Positions 33,943 to 42,056 of a DNA stretch of 64,000 nt are shown here, one piece after another. The translations under genes and the position numbers were made by a program. How positions within the stretch are numbered: the first letter of the stretch is position 1; the number at the start of each line of letters is the position of its first letter. The stretch comes from Salegentibacter lacus. GTDB taxonomy: Bacteria > Bacteroidota > Bacteroidia > Flavobacteriales > Flavobacteriaceae. Below the pieces are notes generated by a model, which did no database searches, had not been told where the DNA came from, and was given only the letters and a program-made list of their open reading frames with translations. The stretch lies in contig NZ_JAIQZB010000004.1 in NCBI RefSeq assembly GCF_020164555.1, positions 62,001 to 126,000 of the forward strand, given 5' to 3'.

Positions 33943-35175
33943 GTGGCTTTAAAATTTTTTAAAGAAAACGAGCAAATTTTCAATACTTTATTCGAAGCGG
34001 CTTCAGAAGGAGTTATCGTAGTAGATAGCCAGCAAATAATAGTTACAGCCAATAGGGCTGCATTAATCATGTTTGGTTACGAAAAGGAAGAACTTTTAGA
34101 CGAGCATCTAAATATTCTAATTCCTATACGATACAAAGCCAATCACCATGAGCATTTCGATAGGTTTATGGAGTACAGTGAGAAACGACAAATGGGCCAC
34201 GGCAGAGATTTGTTTGGTGTTAAAAAAGACGGAACACAATTTCCGGTAGAAGCAGGTTTAAATCCTTTTAAAGTAGATGGGGAGCGTTTTGTAATGTCTT
34301 TAATTGTTGACATTACAGTTAGAAAAGAAAATCAGCAGCGCATTAGAGAGCTCAATGCCGAGCTGGAAGATAAAATTAAAATACGAACCCGCGAACTTAG
34401 ACATACGGTAGATAACCTTGAAAAGGAAATTACAAAGCGAAAAGAAGCCGAAAAACGTATTAAACTCGCACTAAAACAGGAAAAAGAACTTAACGAGTTA
34501 AAAACAAAATTTCTCTCCCTGGTTTCCCACGAATTCAAAACTCCGTTAAGTGGGATTCTTACCTCGGCAACTTTAGCCGAAAAATATACCCAAGCCGAAC
34601 AGCAAGAAAAAAGAACAAAACACCTTACCACTATAAAAAATAAGGTGCATTATTTAAATAATATTTTAAATGATTTTCTATCCTTAGAACGTTTGGAATC
34701 GGGGAATGTAAATTACAAATACACAGCTTTTAGTCTTAATAAGATGGTAAACGAAGTGATTTACAATGCTAATGTTACTTTAAAATATGGGCAGGAGATA
34801 GAATATGATAGTGAGCTGGAAGATATCACCCTGTATCAGGATGAAAAAATTCTGGAACTTATTCTTTCCAATTTAATAGGAAATTCTATTAAATATTCAC
34901 CAGAAGATTCAACGATCTATTTCCGAATATTTCCTACTGAAGAAAAAATTATCTTTGAAGTTGAAGATGAAGGAATGGGAATTCCTCAGAAAGATCAAAA
35001 GCATATTTTTGAGCGCTATTTTAGGGCTGAAAATGCTTTACTGAACCAGGGAACTGGCATAGGTCTAAATATAGTTAAAGTTCATCTTGAAAATATGGGA
35101 GGTAAAATCAAATTTGAAAGTGTAGAAAATAAAGGCACTAAATTTACCGTAACATTACCTAACCAAAATAGATAA
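33943..35175 (+). CDS. PAS-domain sensor histidine kinase
   Basis: A 410-residue soluble kinase without membrane segments. The PAS domain (about 8-128) carries HGRDLFGVKKDGTQFPVEAGLNPF; a coiled coil (about 130-188) leads to HisKA with His196 (SLVSHEFKTPLSG) and a HATPase domain (NLIGNSIKYS, DEGMGI, GTGIGLNIVK). The PAS fold could bind haem, flavin or a small molecule; no Cys/His pattern decides which. The start is GTG 33943. The receiver-CRP hybrid gene follows 40 bp later and is almost certainly its phosphorylation partner. Confidence 0.9.
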   Translation: MALKFFKENEQIFNTLFEAASEGVIVVDSQQIIVTANRAALIMFGYEKEELLDEHLNILIPIRYKANHHEHFDRFMEYSEKRQMGHGRDLFGVKKDGTQFPVEAGLNPFKVDGERFVMSLIVDITVRKENQQRIRELNAELEDKIKIRTRELRHTVDNLEKEITKRKEAEKRIKLALKQEKELNELKTKFLSLVSHEFKTPLSGILTSATLAEKYTQAEQQEKRTKHLTTIKNKVHYLNNILNDFLSLERLESGNVNYKYTAFSLNKMVNEVIYNANVTLKYGQEIEYDSELEDITLYQDEKILELILSNLIGNSIKYSPEDSTIYFRIFPTEEKIIFEVEDEGMGIPQKDQKHIFERYFRAENALLNQGTGIGLNIVKVHLENMGGKIKFESVENKGTKFTVTLPNQNR

Positions 35176-35215
35176 CCGCATGTTTTACGTGAGTGGTCAT
35201 AGAAAATAGTTTAAA

Positions 35216-36244
35216 ATGAAGAAAATACTTTTAATTGAAGACGATGTAACCGTTAGGGAGAATACCGCAGAATTACTGGAACTCTCAAATTATGAAGTAG
35301 TAACCGCACCCAATGGAAAAAAAGGTGTAGATAAAGCAAAAGAAGAATCGCCCGATATAATTGTGTGCGATATCATGATGCCAGAGCTTGATGGCTACGA
35401 TGTGCTCACCCGCCTTTCGGAAGATCCTAAAACCAAAGGAATTCCTTTTATTTTCCTTTCGGCAAAAACCGAGCATAAAGATGTAAGAAGGGGGATGGAT
35501 CTTGGTGCAGACGATTATTTAACCAAACCTTTTGAAGAAGAAGACCTCTTGAGTGCTATTGAGAGCAGGCTAGCGAAAGTAGAGATTTTACAAGCGCAAA
35601 AAGATGAGGGTGGGGAAACCGTTCAAAATCTGTCTGCTTTTCGCGAGATGATGAGAAACCGGGAAAAATTTGGTTATAAAGCCGGTGAAAATATTTATGA
35701 GGAAGGAAAATCTTCCCTGCATTTTTATATGGTAGAGCGCGGGGTGGTGAAAGCTCATAAATATGATAGTCGTGGCAAAGAAATGATTACCGAACTTTAT
35801 AAAGAAGGCGATTTCTTTGGAAATCTTAGCTTTAATAAAAATTCAGCTTACGGTGAATATACCACGGCTTTAGAAGAAAGTGTACTTTACATAGTTTCTA
35901 AAGACGATTTAAGGGAAATACTGAAAAATAACAGTAATATTAGCATGGAGTTGCTTCAGGAAATGGGTGATCATTTAATGGGTGTTAAAGAACAACTTAT
36001 GGAAATTGCTTACGCTTCGGTGAGAAGAAAAACCGCGCGTACCATTCTACTTTTTGCACATAAAATAAAGAAAAACCCATTACACAGTATTAGAATTTCC
36101 CGGGCAGATCTTGCTGGTGTAGCTGGTATAGCTTCAGAAACATTAATAAGAACCCTTTCAGATTTTAAAAAAGAAGGACTTATAGAAATTGAAGGTAGAA
36201 ATGTAAAGCTCTTGGACGCTGAAAAGTTAGAGGCAATTAGTTAA
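35216..36244 (+). CDS. Hybrid response regulator: receiver plus CRP/FNR-type DNA-binding module
   Basis: A 342-residue transcription factor. The receiver (about 1-122) has Asp9-Asp10, phospho-acceptor Asp52 (VCDIMMPELDG) and Lys104. A linker leads to a cyclic-nucleotide-binding-like beta-roll (about 150-235), a dimer helix (about 240-275) and a winged helix (about 292-335). The recognition helix ASETLIRTLSDF keeps Glu308 and Arg312, equivalent to Glu181/Arg185 of E. coli CRP, which read TGA half-sites. The phosphate-binding Arg-Ser of the cAMP pocket is missing (GNLSFNKNSAYGEYTTA), so phosphorylation rather than cAMP is the likely input. Probable targets are the three TGA-N6-TCA sites at 36-43 kb. 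Confidence 0.9.
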   Translation: MKKILLIEDDVTVRENTAELLELSNYEVVTAPNGKKGVDKAKEESPDIIVCDIMMPELDGYDVLTRLSEDPKTKGIPFIFLSAKTEHKDVRRGMDLGADDYLTKPFEEEDLLSAIESRLAKVEILQAQKDEGGETVQNLSAFREMMRNREKFGYKAGENIYEEGKSSLHFYMVERGVVKAHKYDSRGKEMITELYKEGDFFGNLSFNKNSAYGEYTTALEESVLYIVSKDDLREILKNNSNISMELLQEMGDHLMGVKEQLMEIAYASVRRKTARTILLFAHKIKKNPLHSIRISRADLAGVAGIASETLIRTLSDFKKEGLIEIEGRNVKLLDAEKLEAIS

Positions 36245-36256
36245 TTTTTACAGAAC

Positions 36257-36299
36257 TGACCGGAGTCATATTTAGGATTGATCTTTCACATTATTTTTG
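36257..36299 (+). promoter_or_regulatory. CRP/FNR-like site plus -7 element (universal stress gene)
   Basis: TGAC-CGGA-GTCA (36257-36268, centre 36262.5) precedes TATTTTTG (36292-36299), a full TAnnTTTG match, and the universal stress gene starts at 36329. Centre-to-element distance is 29.5 bp, the same as in the two sites at 38.7 and 42.7 kb. Confidence 0.6.
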
Positions 36300-36328
36300 G
36301 CCAAAATTAGTGCTGAAAGGTCAAGCCT

Positions 36329-37075
36329 ATGAATATTTTAATACTAACAGATTTTTCTCCTCAGGCTTATAATGCTGCTCGTTACGCCTTGAATTCAGCT
36401 TCAGGCTTATCCCAATTTTATGTACTTAACGCTTCTTCTACCGGGGAAGCCACGCAGATAGATGAGGCGCTTTTAGAGTTTGTAGCTAAGCTTAAAAAAG
36501 AGCCGGCAGCAAACGAGCATTCATTTTCTACCCTTCCATTTGCCGATAATCTAATAAACGCGACCCGCAAGGTGGTGACCGAAAAAAAGATAAACTTAAT
36601 TGTTATGGGGGCATCGGGAAAAAACACTTCTAATTTTCAGGGTCTGGGTGGCAATACCTGTAATGTGGTGAAAAAAGTAAAATGCCCGGTACTGGTAGTG
36701 CCTAATTGTGATTTCAAGCAATGGGAAAGACTATATCTTCCATTAGATCTTCGTTTTCCAGTACATACTGAGGCTTTACAATTATTGCAAAAATTACCCG
36801 TTTCAAAGGATGTAACTTTAGATGTGTGGGAATTTAATTTGAATAATGCTGAGTCACAAATAGAAGATTTTAGATTGCCCAATTATAAAATTTTCCGTAA
36901 AACCCTAAAAAGAGAGTCAGATTTTCTGGAAAAATTCTGGCCAGAAGCAAATACAAAAGCCAATATTATTGTGTTTTTTGCAAGACAACTTCATATTACG
37001 GAGAAGCTTTTAAACAGGCTTTCGGCTACCGAAACCAGGAACCAAAACCTCCCGGTTCTTATACTACACGGTTAA
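36329..37075 (+). CDS. Universal stress protein family protein
   Basis: A 248-residue cytosolic protein. The first domain (about 1-128) has the UspA opening MNILILTDFSPQAYNAARYAL and the nucleotide-binding-like LIVMGASGKN-x-GGNTCNVVKKVKCPVLVVP; the usual G-2x-G-9x-G(S/T) motif is only partly kept. The second half is divergent with no recognisable binding motif. It directly follows the hybrid regulator and has its own CRP-like promoter, so it is probably induced by that regulator under stress or low oxygen. Confidence 0.82.
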   Translation: MNILILTDFSPQAYNAARYALNSASGLSQFYVLNASSTGEATQIDEALLEFVAKLKKEPAANEHSFSTLPFADNLINATRKVVTEKKINLIVMGASGKNTSNFQGLGGNTCNVVKKVKCPVLVVPNCDFKQWERLYLPLDLRFPVHTEALQLLQKLPVSKDVTLDVWEFNLNNAESQIEDFRLPNYKIFRKTLKRESDFLEKFWPEANTKANIIVFFARQLHITEKLLNRLSATETRNQNLPVLILHG

Positions 37076-37211
37076 ACTTCTAAAATTAGGTTAAAGTTTG
37101 CGGCTAAGCTATTAAAATTAGTCCCTTAGCCTCCTGCTATGTTGCTAAATATAGCAGAAATCCTTATGTTTATGCTTCTTTCAAAAGAAGATATCTGAAA
37201 GATTTTATTGG

Positions 37212-37290
37212 CGTCAAGCTGAATTTGTTTCAGCTTCTAACATGTTTTGAATAATAACAACTTAGATTCTGAAATAAATTTAGAATGACG
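37212..37290. repeat. Dispersed CTGAA/TTCAG inverted-repeat element
   Basis: Bounded by CGTCA and TGACG, with AGCTGAATTTGTTTCAGCT and ATTCTGAAATAAATTTAGAAT inside. It has nearly the same length and layout as the copy at 15167-15245. Confidence 0.7.
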
Positions 37291-37358
37291 ATTTCAATTT
37301 GTTTTCAAACAGTCTTCTTTTTTTATAAAGGGTATAATAAATTTTTAAAAAATAAATT

Positions 37359-37925
37359 ATGAATAAAGACGAAGTATTAAATAGACTTAAAGAAGGTAAC
37401 GGGCGTTTTACCGCCGATAAAAAAGAAGGAAATTTACAGGATAAATCTCGCAGAGAAGAGTTAACTAAAGGGCAGGCGCCTTACGCAATCGTTCTTAGCT
37501 GTGCCGATAGCCGTGTAGTACCGGAGCTTGCTTTTGATACTGGTCTGGGTGAATTATTTACCGTGCGTGTAGCCGGAAATATTGCTAATAGTTCTTCTAT
37601 TGCCAGTATGGAATATGCTGTTGCCAATCTTGGAACCGAAATTATTGTAGTAATGGGTCACGAAAGTTGTGGTGCTGTTACTGCCGCAATGAGTGGGGGA
37701 GACAATGGTTACAACTTAAACCATCTGGTTTCTCATATTGCTCCTGCAATAGCAGCTTCAGGTAAAGATGCACCGGTTAATGATGTAGTGAAGAAAAACG
37801 CACAATTAACCGCTGAAGAGCTTAAAACACGTTCTACGATTATAAAAGAGGCGGCCGATAGCGGGAAAGTGAAAATCGTATCAGCTTATTATAATTTAGA
37901 TTCAGGCAAAGTAGATTTTCTATAG
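37359..37925 (+). CDS. Beta-class carbonic anhydrase
   Basis: A 188-residue zinc enzyme interconverting CO2 and bicarbonate. Zinc ligands are Cys48, His101 and Cys104, with the Asp50-Arg52 dyad in SCADSRVVPE and HESCGAV. No signal peptide, so it is cytosolic. It sits between the universal stress gene and the truncated haemoglobin operon but has no CRP-like site of its own, and is preceded by a dispersed repeat. Confidence 0.93.
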   Translation: MNKDEVLNRLKEGNGRFTADKKEGNLQDKSRREELTKGQAPYAIVLSCADSRVVPELAFDTGLGELFTVRVAGNIANSSSIASMEYAVANLGTEIIVVMGHESCGAVTAAMSGGDNGYNLNHLVSHIAPAIAASGKDAPVNDVVKKNAQLTAEELKTRSTIIKEAADSGKVKIVSAYYNLDSGKVDFL

Positions 37926-37939
37926 ATAGATAATAATTT

Positions 37940-37977
37940 AAAAAGCCCCATGAGCAAATGCTTTTGGGGCTTTTTTT
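37940..37977. terminator. Bidirectional terminator
   Basis: AAAAGCCCCA pairs with TGGGGCTTTT and is flanked by A and T runs, between carbonic anhydrase (rightward) and truncated haemoglobin (leftward). The right arm's T run extends to the haemoglobin stop codon. Confidence 0.8.
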
Positions 37978-38368
37978 ATACGTGGTTTTCACGAGACTGA
38001 AACATCTTTAAATATAAATGTGAAGACATCTTTCGGGCATTATTTTTCGCGCGGTTAGCAAGTTCACCTTCATATAATTCGTCTATAGTTTCAAACCATA
38101 AGTTTAGCCAGATTCCAAAATGATAATTGGAAATCTCCTGGTTGTTTTCCTGGTCTACCTTCACGTGAACCTTTTGCGGATTCCCTTTGTAGATCGCTTT
38201 AAAAAAGAGGTTACTTTCCCAGAAATCGGTTAATTTCTCGAGATGGGCATCCCAGTCTTTTATCACCTCATTGAAAAAATGACCAATTTCAGGATTCTGC
38301 CTTACTTTTTTATAAAATCCGGAAACCAGTAGAAAAATATCTTCCCGGGTTTTAATATCATTTTTCAT
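37976..38368 (-). CDS. Group III truncated haemoglobin
   Basis: A 130-residue 2-on-2 globin. The proximal haem ligand is His83 in SNYHFGIWLNLWFETID, and the helix-B/E region LVSGFYKKVRQNPEIGHFFNEVI is typical of group III (trHbP). Such proteins bind O2 or NO and are often induced by low oxygen or nitrosative stress. It lies 9 bp after the small membrane-protein gene, so it is expressed from that gene's promoter, which carries a perfect CRP-like palindrome. Confidence 0.88.
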   Translation of the reverse strand: MKNDIKTREDIFLLVSGFYKKVRQNPEIGHFFNEVIKDWDAHLEKLTDFWESNLFFKAIYKGNPQKVHVKVDQENNQEISNYHFGIWLNLWFETIDELYEGELANRAKNNARKMSSHLYLKMFQSRENHV

Positions 38369-38377
38369 AAAAATAAT

Positions 38378-38659
38378 TTAGAAAATATTTATAAGAATAA
38401 AGATAGACGATATTGCAAGGCTTAGCAAAAGCGTATTAAATACTATTTTTGATTTAAACTGCGCCAAAATTACGGTATTGAATCCCATACAAACAACCAC
38501 AACAATAAAAAGTTGAAGCATATCTATAAAAGTATGCCCGTTCATTAAAATTAGCATTGCTGCCACAGATCCTAAACAACTGGATGCAATAATACCAATT
38601 GCAGAATATCCTAAACTCATTTCTTCAAAATCGGCTAGCAAAGTCTTGTAAAGTTTCAT
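38378..38659 (-). CDS. Small three-helix membrane protein upstream of haemoglobin
   Basis: A 93-residue protein with three hydrophobic segments (about 18-40, 46-66 and 74-93) and a short charged N-terminus (MKLYKTLLADFEEMS). The family was not recognised. The 9-bp spacing to the truncated haemoglobin gene and the shared CRP-like promoter suggest a joint function, perhaps placing the globin or its electron donor at the membrane; this is inference. Confidence 0.72.
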   Translation of the reverse strand: MKLYKTLLADFEEMSLGYSAIGIIASSCLGSVAAMLILMNGHTFIDMLQLFIVVVVCMGFNTVILAQFKSKIVFNTLLLSLAISSIFILINIF

Positions 38660-38682
38660 AATTTTTAATTTTAAATGTGGGG

Positions 38683-38729
38683 TAAAATTAAGGTTGGAGC
38701 AATGGAAATCTTATGAGCATAATCATAAG
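38683..38729 (-). promoter_or_regulatory. CRP/FNR-like palindrome plus -7-like element (haemoglobin operon)
   Basis: The perfect palindrome CTTATGA-N6-TCATAAG (38710-38729, centre 38719.5) is followed on the minus strand by TAATTTTA (38690-38683), seven of eight bases matching TAnnTTTG conventions. Centre-to-element distance is 29.5 bp. The gene starts at 38659. Confidence 0.6.
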
Positions 38730-38737
38730 TATAAAAA

Positions 38738-38772
38738 AAGCCTGGAGAAAATTAAGTTTCTCCAGGCTTTGA
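38738..38772 (-). terminator. Terminator of the CoA-transferase operon
   Basis: AAAGCCTGGAGAAA and TTTCTCCAGGCTTT form a perfect 14-bp stem with a 6-nt loop and a T run on the minus strand, just past the CoA-transferase stop codon. Confidence 0.85.
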
Positions 38773-38790
38773 AAATCATTATAAGTAATT

Positions 38791-40065
38791 CTACCTAAAT
38801 TGATTATGAGATTCTCTCTCCAATTGCTCCCTATGATCTGGATGCGCTATAGAGATAAGTTCTTTTGCTCTTTGTTTCAGGTTTTTTCCGTAGAGATTTA
38901 CTACGCCATATTCTGTAGCAATGTAATGTACGTGCGCCCTGGTTGTGGTTACTCCGGCACCTTCTTTTAGAAAAGGCACAATTTTGGAAATCCCGTTTTT
39001 AGTGATTGAGGGCATAGCAATAATGGGTTTTCCACCTTCAGATAGCGCTGCGCCTCTTATAAAATCCATTTGCCCGCCAACTCCAGAAAATTGATATTTC
39101 CCAATAGTATCGGCACAAACCTGGCCGGTAAGATCTATTTCTATAGCCGAGTTTATAGCGGTTACCTTTGGGTTTTGCCTAATTATGGCCGTATCGTTTG
39201 TATAGGCTGCTTCTTTAAAATGCACAATGGGATTATCGTCTATAAAATCATATAGATCGGGCGAACCTATGGCAAAACAAGTCACCAGTTTTCCGGTTTT
39301 TATTTCCTTATTTGCTCCGGTAATCACTCCCGATTTTACCAGGGGAAGAATTCCGTCAGAAAACATTTCAGTATGAATTCCAAGGTTTTTATGATTTTGC
39401 AGATTATTTAAAACCACGTTGGGGATACCGCCGATTCCCATTTGTAGGGTAGCGCCATCTTCAATTAATTCGGCTACGTGTTTGCCAATTTGCTTTTCAA
39501 TTTCGGTAGGAGCAGTAAAGCTGGTAGCAAAAATAGGTTGATTCACTTCTATGGCGGCATCAATCTGGCTGCTGTGAATAATCCCGTCGCCGTGGGTTCT
39601 GGGTACATTCGGATTTATTTGTGCGATTACTTTTTTAGCCTTTTGAATAGCGGGTAATGTAATATCTACCGAAACGCCCAGCGAACAATAGCCGTGTTTA
39701 TCTGGTGGGGAAACCTGTATAAAAGCAACATCTAAAGGCAAAATATCCCTTCGGAAAAGATTATGAATTTCACTTAGAAAAATTGGAATATAAGTTCCTT
39801 TGTTGGAGTTGACCGCATTTCTAACATTTCCGGCGACAAAACACGTGTTTATGCTGAAAGAATCGGCATAAGGTTCTTCGGTATATTTTGCTTTTCCTTC
39901 GGTGTGAATTTGTATTATTTCAACATCAGATAATTCATTATAGCGATCGCATAATGCATCAATTAAGGTAACCGGGGTCATTGCGGCACCCTGAATAAAA
40001 ATGCGATTACCAGAATTTACTATAGCAACTGCTTCTTGTGCGGATAATATCTTTGGATTTTTCAC
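38791..40065 (-). CDS. Acetyl-CoA hydrolase/CoA-transferase (4-hydroxybutyrate CoA-transferase type)
   Basis: A 424-residue class I CoA-transferase. It contains VSPPDKHGYCSLGVSVD (about 118-134), MGIGGIPNVVL (209-219), LGIHTEMFSDG (228-238; its Glu is the likely thioester-forming residue) and GVGGQMDFIRGAALSEGGKPIIA near the C-terminus. It moves CoA between acetate and another short acid, or hydrolyses acetyl-CoA, which suits fermentative or low-oxygen metabolism. It follows a YceI-like gene by 3 bp, in one operon, and ends at a strong terminator. Confidence 0.88.
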   Translation of the reverse strand: MKNPKILSAQEAVAIVNSGNRIFIQGAAMTPVTLIDALCDRYNELSDVEIIQIHTEGKAKYTEEPYADSFSINTCFVAGNVRNAVNSNKGTYIPIFLSEIHNLFRRDILPLDVAFIQVSPPDKHGYCSLGVSVDITLPAIQKAKKVIAQINPNVPRTHGDGIIHSSQIDAAIEVNQPIFATSFTAPTEIEKQIGKHVAELIEDGATLQMGIGGIPNVVLNNLQNHKNLGIHTEMFSDGILPLVKSGVITGANKEIKTGKLVTCFAIGSPDLYDFIDDNPIVHFKEAAYTNDTAIIRQNPKVTAINSAIEIDLTGQVCADTIGKYQFSGVGGQMDFIRGAALSEGGKPIIAMPSITKNGISKIVPFLKEGAGVTTTRAHVHYIATEYGVVNLYGKNLKQRAKELISIAHPDHREQLERESHNQFR

Positions 40066-40068
40066 AAT

Positions 40069-40647
40069 TTAAGTTTTAATATTCAGATCAAAATTGATCT
40101 CAATTTCTTCATCTATGACAATTAAGCCAAAAATTTTGCTAGGTGCTTGTAGATTAAAATCCTTGATGTTTAGTTCTAATTTTCCTACAAAACGAATTTC
40201 GTTTTTCCAGGTGATTTCAATTGGAAAGCGGTAATCGTTTTCAATTCCTGCAATGGTAAAACTTAAAGTTACTGTGGCATCTTCTTCCTGGTGGAGATCT
40301 ATTTTTTTTATTTTCAAAAAAATCTCCGGGTATTTTTCAGTTTTAAGTAGGTCGTGAAAATCTTTATTGATTTTTCTGTGTCCGCAGTCAAAATTTTTAT
40401 TTTCTAGGGTAAGTATACTGTTTTTGAATATTAGGGCGCGTTCTTTATCAATGTAGTGAACCTTAAAGCTTTCGTTTTTGAAGTAAAGCGGATTAAAATT
40501 ACATTCAAATTCATTTATGTTTGTAGTACCAGTAATACTTAGGCTACTGTTGGGCAGGATGACAATTTCGCGGGTCTCTAAACTAGTTTGTGTCAGGCCC
40601 GAAAAACTAAGAAATATCGTGAAGAAAAAAAGAAAATAAGTTCTCAT
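40069..40647 (-). CDS. YceI-like lipocalin-fold exported protein
   Basis: A 192-residue periplasmic protein. A signal peptide (about 1-19, FSGLTQ) is followed by SSLSITGTTNINEFECNF, KTEKYPEIFLKIKKIDL and VTLSFTIAGI, the strands of the YceI fold that binds polyisoprenoid-type ligands in characterised members. It is more divergent than the second YceI gene at 42.1 kb. Stop and start of the CoA-transferase gene are 3 bp apart, so they are co-transcribed. Confidence 0.75.
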   Translation of the reverse strand: MRTYFLFFFTIFLSFSGLTQTSLETREIVILPNSSLSITGTTNINEFECNFNPLYFKNESFKVHYIDKERALIFKNSILTLENKNFDCGHRKINKDFHDLLKTEKYPEIFLKIKKIDLHQEEDATVTLSFTIAGIENDYRFPIEITWKNEIRFVGKLELNIKDFNLQAPSKIFGLIVIDEEIEINFDLNIKT

Positions 40648-40710
40648 CCTGATTAAATTTAGGGCTTTCTAATAAATATATGCAATCATTTTTTATTGAA
40701 AACAGGAAAT

Positions 40711-40752
40711 AAAAAAGCCCCGGTGAATCTCTTAGAGATAGCATCCGGGGCT
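40711..40752 (-). terminator. Terminator of the YceI-porin operon
   Basis: AGCCCCGG (40716-40723) pairs with CCGGGGCT (40745-40752), with a T run on the minus strand, just past the porin gene. Confidence 0.8.
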
Positions 40753-40763
40753 CAACATTCAAC

Positions 40764-42032
40764 TTAAAAACTAATTACTGCTTCAATGTTGAATCCGTTA
40801 AACTGAGCATCGTCATAAACAGTTCCGGCAGGATAGTCGTTATACTGCTGGTTTACATACTCAACTTTTGCGAGAACGTTTTTGGTCAAGAACCATCCAC
40901 CACCTACGTTGAAACGGTTAACTGAAACATCATCATTGCTTGCAGTGTTGTATCGAGTACCTACGTAAAAGTCTTCGCCCTGACCAAAACGGTAGATAAG
41001 CTCACCTGCATACTGATTCCAATCATCATTTTCAGTTGATGCATTTTCATAGATTCCAAAGAACTCAAGTCCACCAAATTTTATGAATGGGTTGATCATG
41101 AAAGAAGTAAGTTCTGCTCCAGTGGCAGGGTTAATTCTACCAGCTCTGAAATCACCTTCTATTACATTGTAGTATCTTGTTCCTGCACGGTCACCACTGT
41201 AAAGGTATTGTGTAGATCCTCTTGAACCAATAGGTCTGAATCCAGAGTGAAATACAGATCCTGTTAATCTAAATCTGAAATCTTCGTTTATTTGCTTATC
41301 GTAACCAATCTTTGCAAGGTATGAAGGATCTCTATCAGTTTCCAGAGAACTTTGATTAATAGTACTGTTGGTAAAACCTGCCATTGCTAACCATGGACCG
41401 TTCATGTAGTAAACCTCTGCACCAACTTCAGTAGTAAAGGCATCCATTAAATAATTACCTACAAATGGGTTATAAAGAGCCATCGCGTTGTCAGATCTTC
41501 TAAAGTGAGCATCACCATAGTTGTTTTCCATGTGACCAATTTTCACTCTCCAATTATCCATATAACCTGCTAGATCTTCACTGATCCACTCAAGACCATC
41601 TATTTGAATATACCCACCTTTTACATATGCTTCATTGTGGTGTAAAGAAGAAAGATATGTTCTCAAGTGCATTCTCAATCCCGGAGCTAAAAGAACATCG
41701 AGATCAAGGTTTGCGGTAGCAAGGTTAAAGTTAGTTCCCAGTTCAGCAAGATCGTCGTTCTCCCCTGAAGAATTTTCCTGGCGTAGACCTTGTAATTGAA
41801 TGGTAGAAGCACCACCTATTCTTACCTGAACTCCGTCAAAATCATAATCTGTGTCTTTTGTTGGTTCGAACTCGGTAAGACCACGCTGGTCTGGAGCTCT
41901 AAAGTTAGGAAGATCTCTGTCCCATATAGTTTTGTTCTCTACATCCACATCTACGTCTACGTCTTGTGCCTGTGCCTGAAAGCCTGCGGCCATCATTAAA
42001 GCAATTCCGAAATATTTGATTGAATTTTTCAT
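40764..42032 (-). CDS. Porin-like outer-membrane beta-barrel
   Basis: A 422-residue exported protein. A signal peptide (about 1-22, FQAQAQ) is followed by a striking alternating Asp-Val run (DVDVDVDVE) and then a beta-barrel with repeated aromatic-ended strands, ending VISF with a terminal Phe. The pattern resembles trimeric OprP/OprO-like or alginate-type porins, but the solute is not identifiable. It lies 24 bp after a YceI gene, in one operon driven by a CRP-like promoter. Confidence 0.78.
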   Translation of the reverse strand: MKNSIKYFGIALMMAAGFQAQAQDVDVDVDVENKTIWDRDLPNFRAPDQRGLTEFEPTKDTDYDFDGVQVRIGGASTIQLQGLRQENSSGENDDLAELGTNFNLATANLDLDVLLAPGLRMHLRTYLSSLHHNEAYVKGGYIQIDGLEWISEDLAGYMDNWRVKIGHMENNYGDAHFRRSDNAMALYNPFVGNYLMDAFTTEVGAEVYYMNGPWLAMAGFTNSTINQSSLETDRDPSYLAKIGYDKQINEDFRFRLTGSVFHSGFRPIGSRGSTQYLYSGDRAGTRYYNVIEGDFRAGRINPATGAELTSFMINPFIKFGGLEFFGIYENASTENDDWNQYAGELIYRFGQGEDFYVGTRYNTASNDDVSVNRFNVGGGWFLTKNVLAKVEYVNQQYNDYPAGTVYDDAQFNGFNIEAVISF

Positions 42033-42056
42033 TGTAATAATTTTTAAATTGAATAG

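Noticed and set aside
35190-35199. TGA-GTGG-TCA inverted sequence between the PAS kinase and the hybrid regulator genes
   Set aside because: The spacer is 4 bp, not the 6 bp of the CRP/FNR-like sites, and no -7-like element lies at the shared distance.
40683-40698. CAAT-N8-ATTG palindrome centred 29.5 bp upstream of TAAATTTA before the 40069-40647 YceI-like gene
   Set aside because: The position fits but the core is not TGA-N6-TCA, and the -7-like element would leave almost no leader. Not counted as a fourth site.
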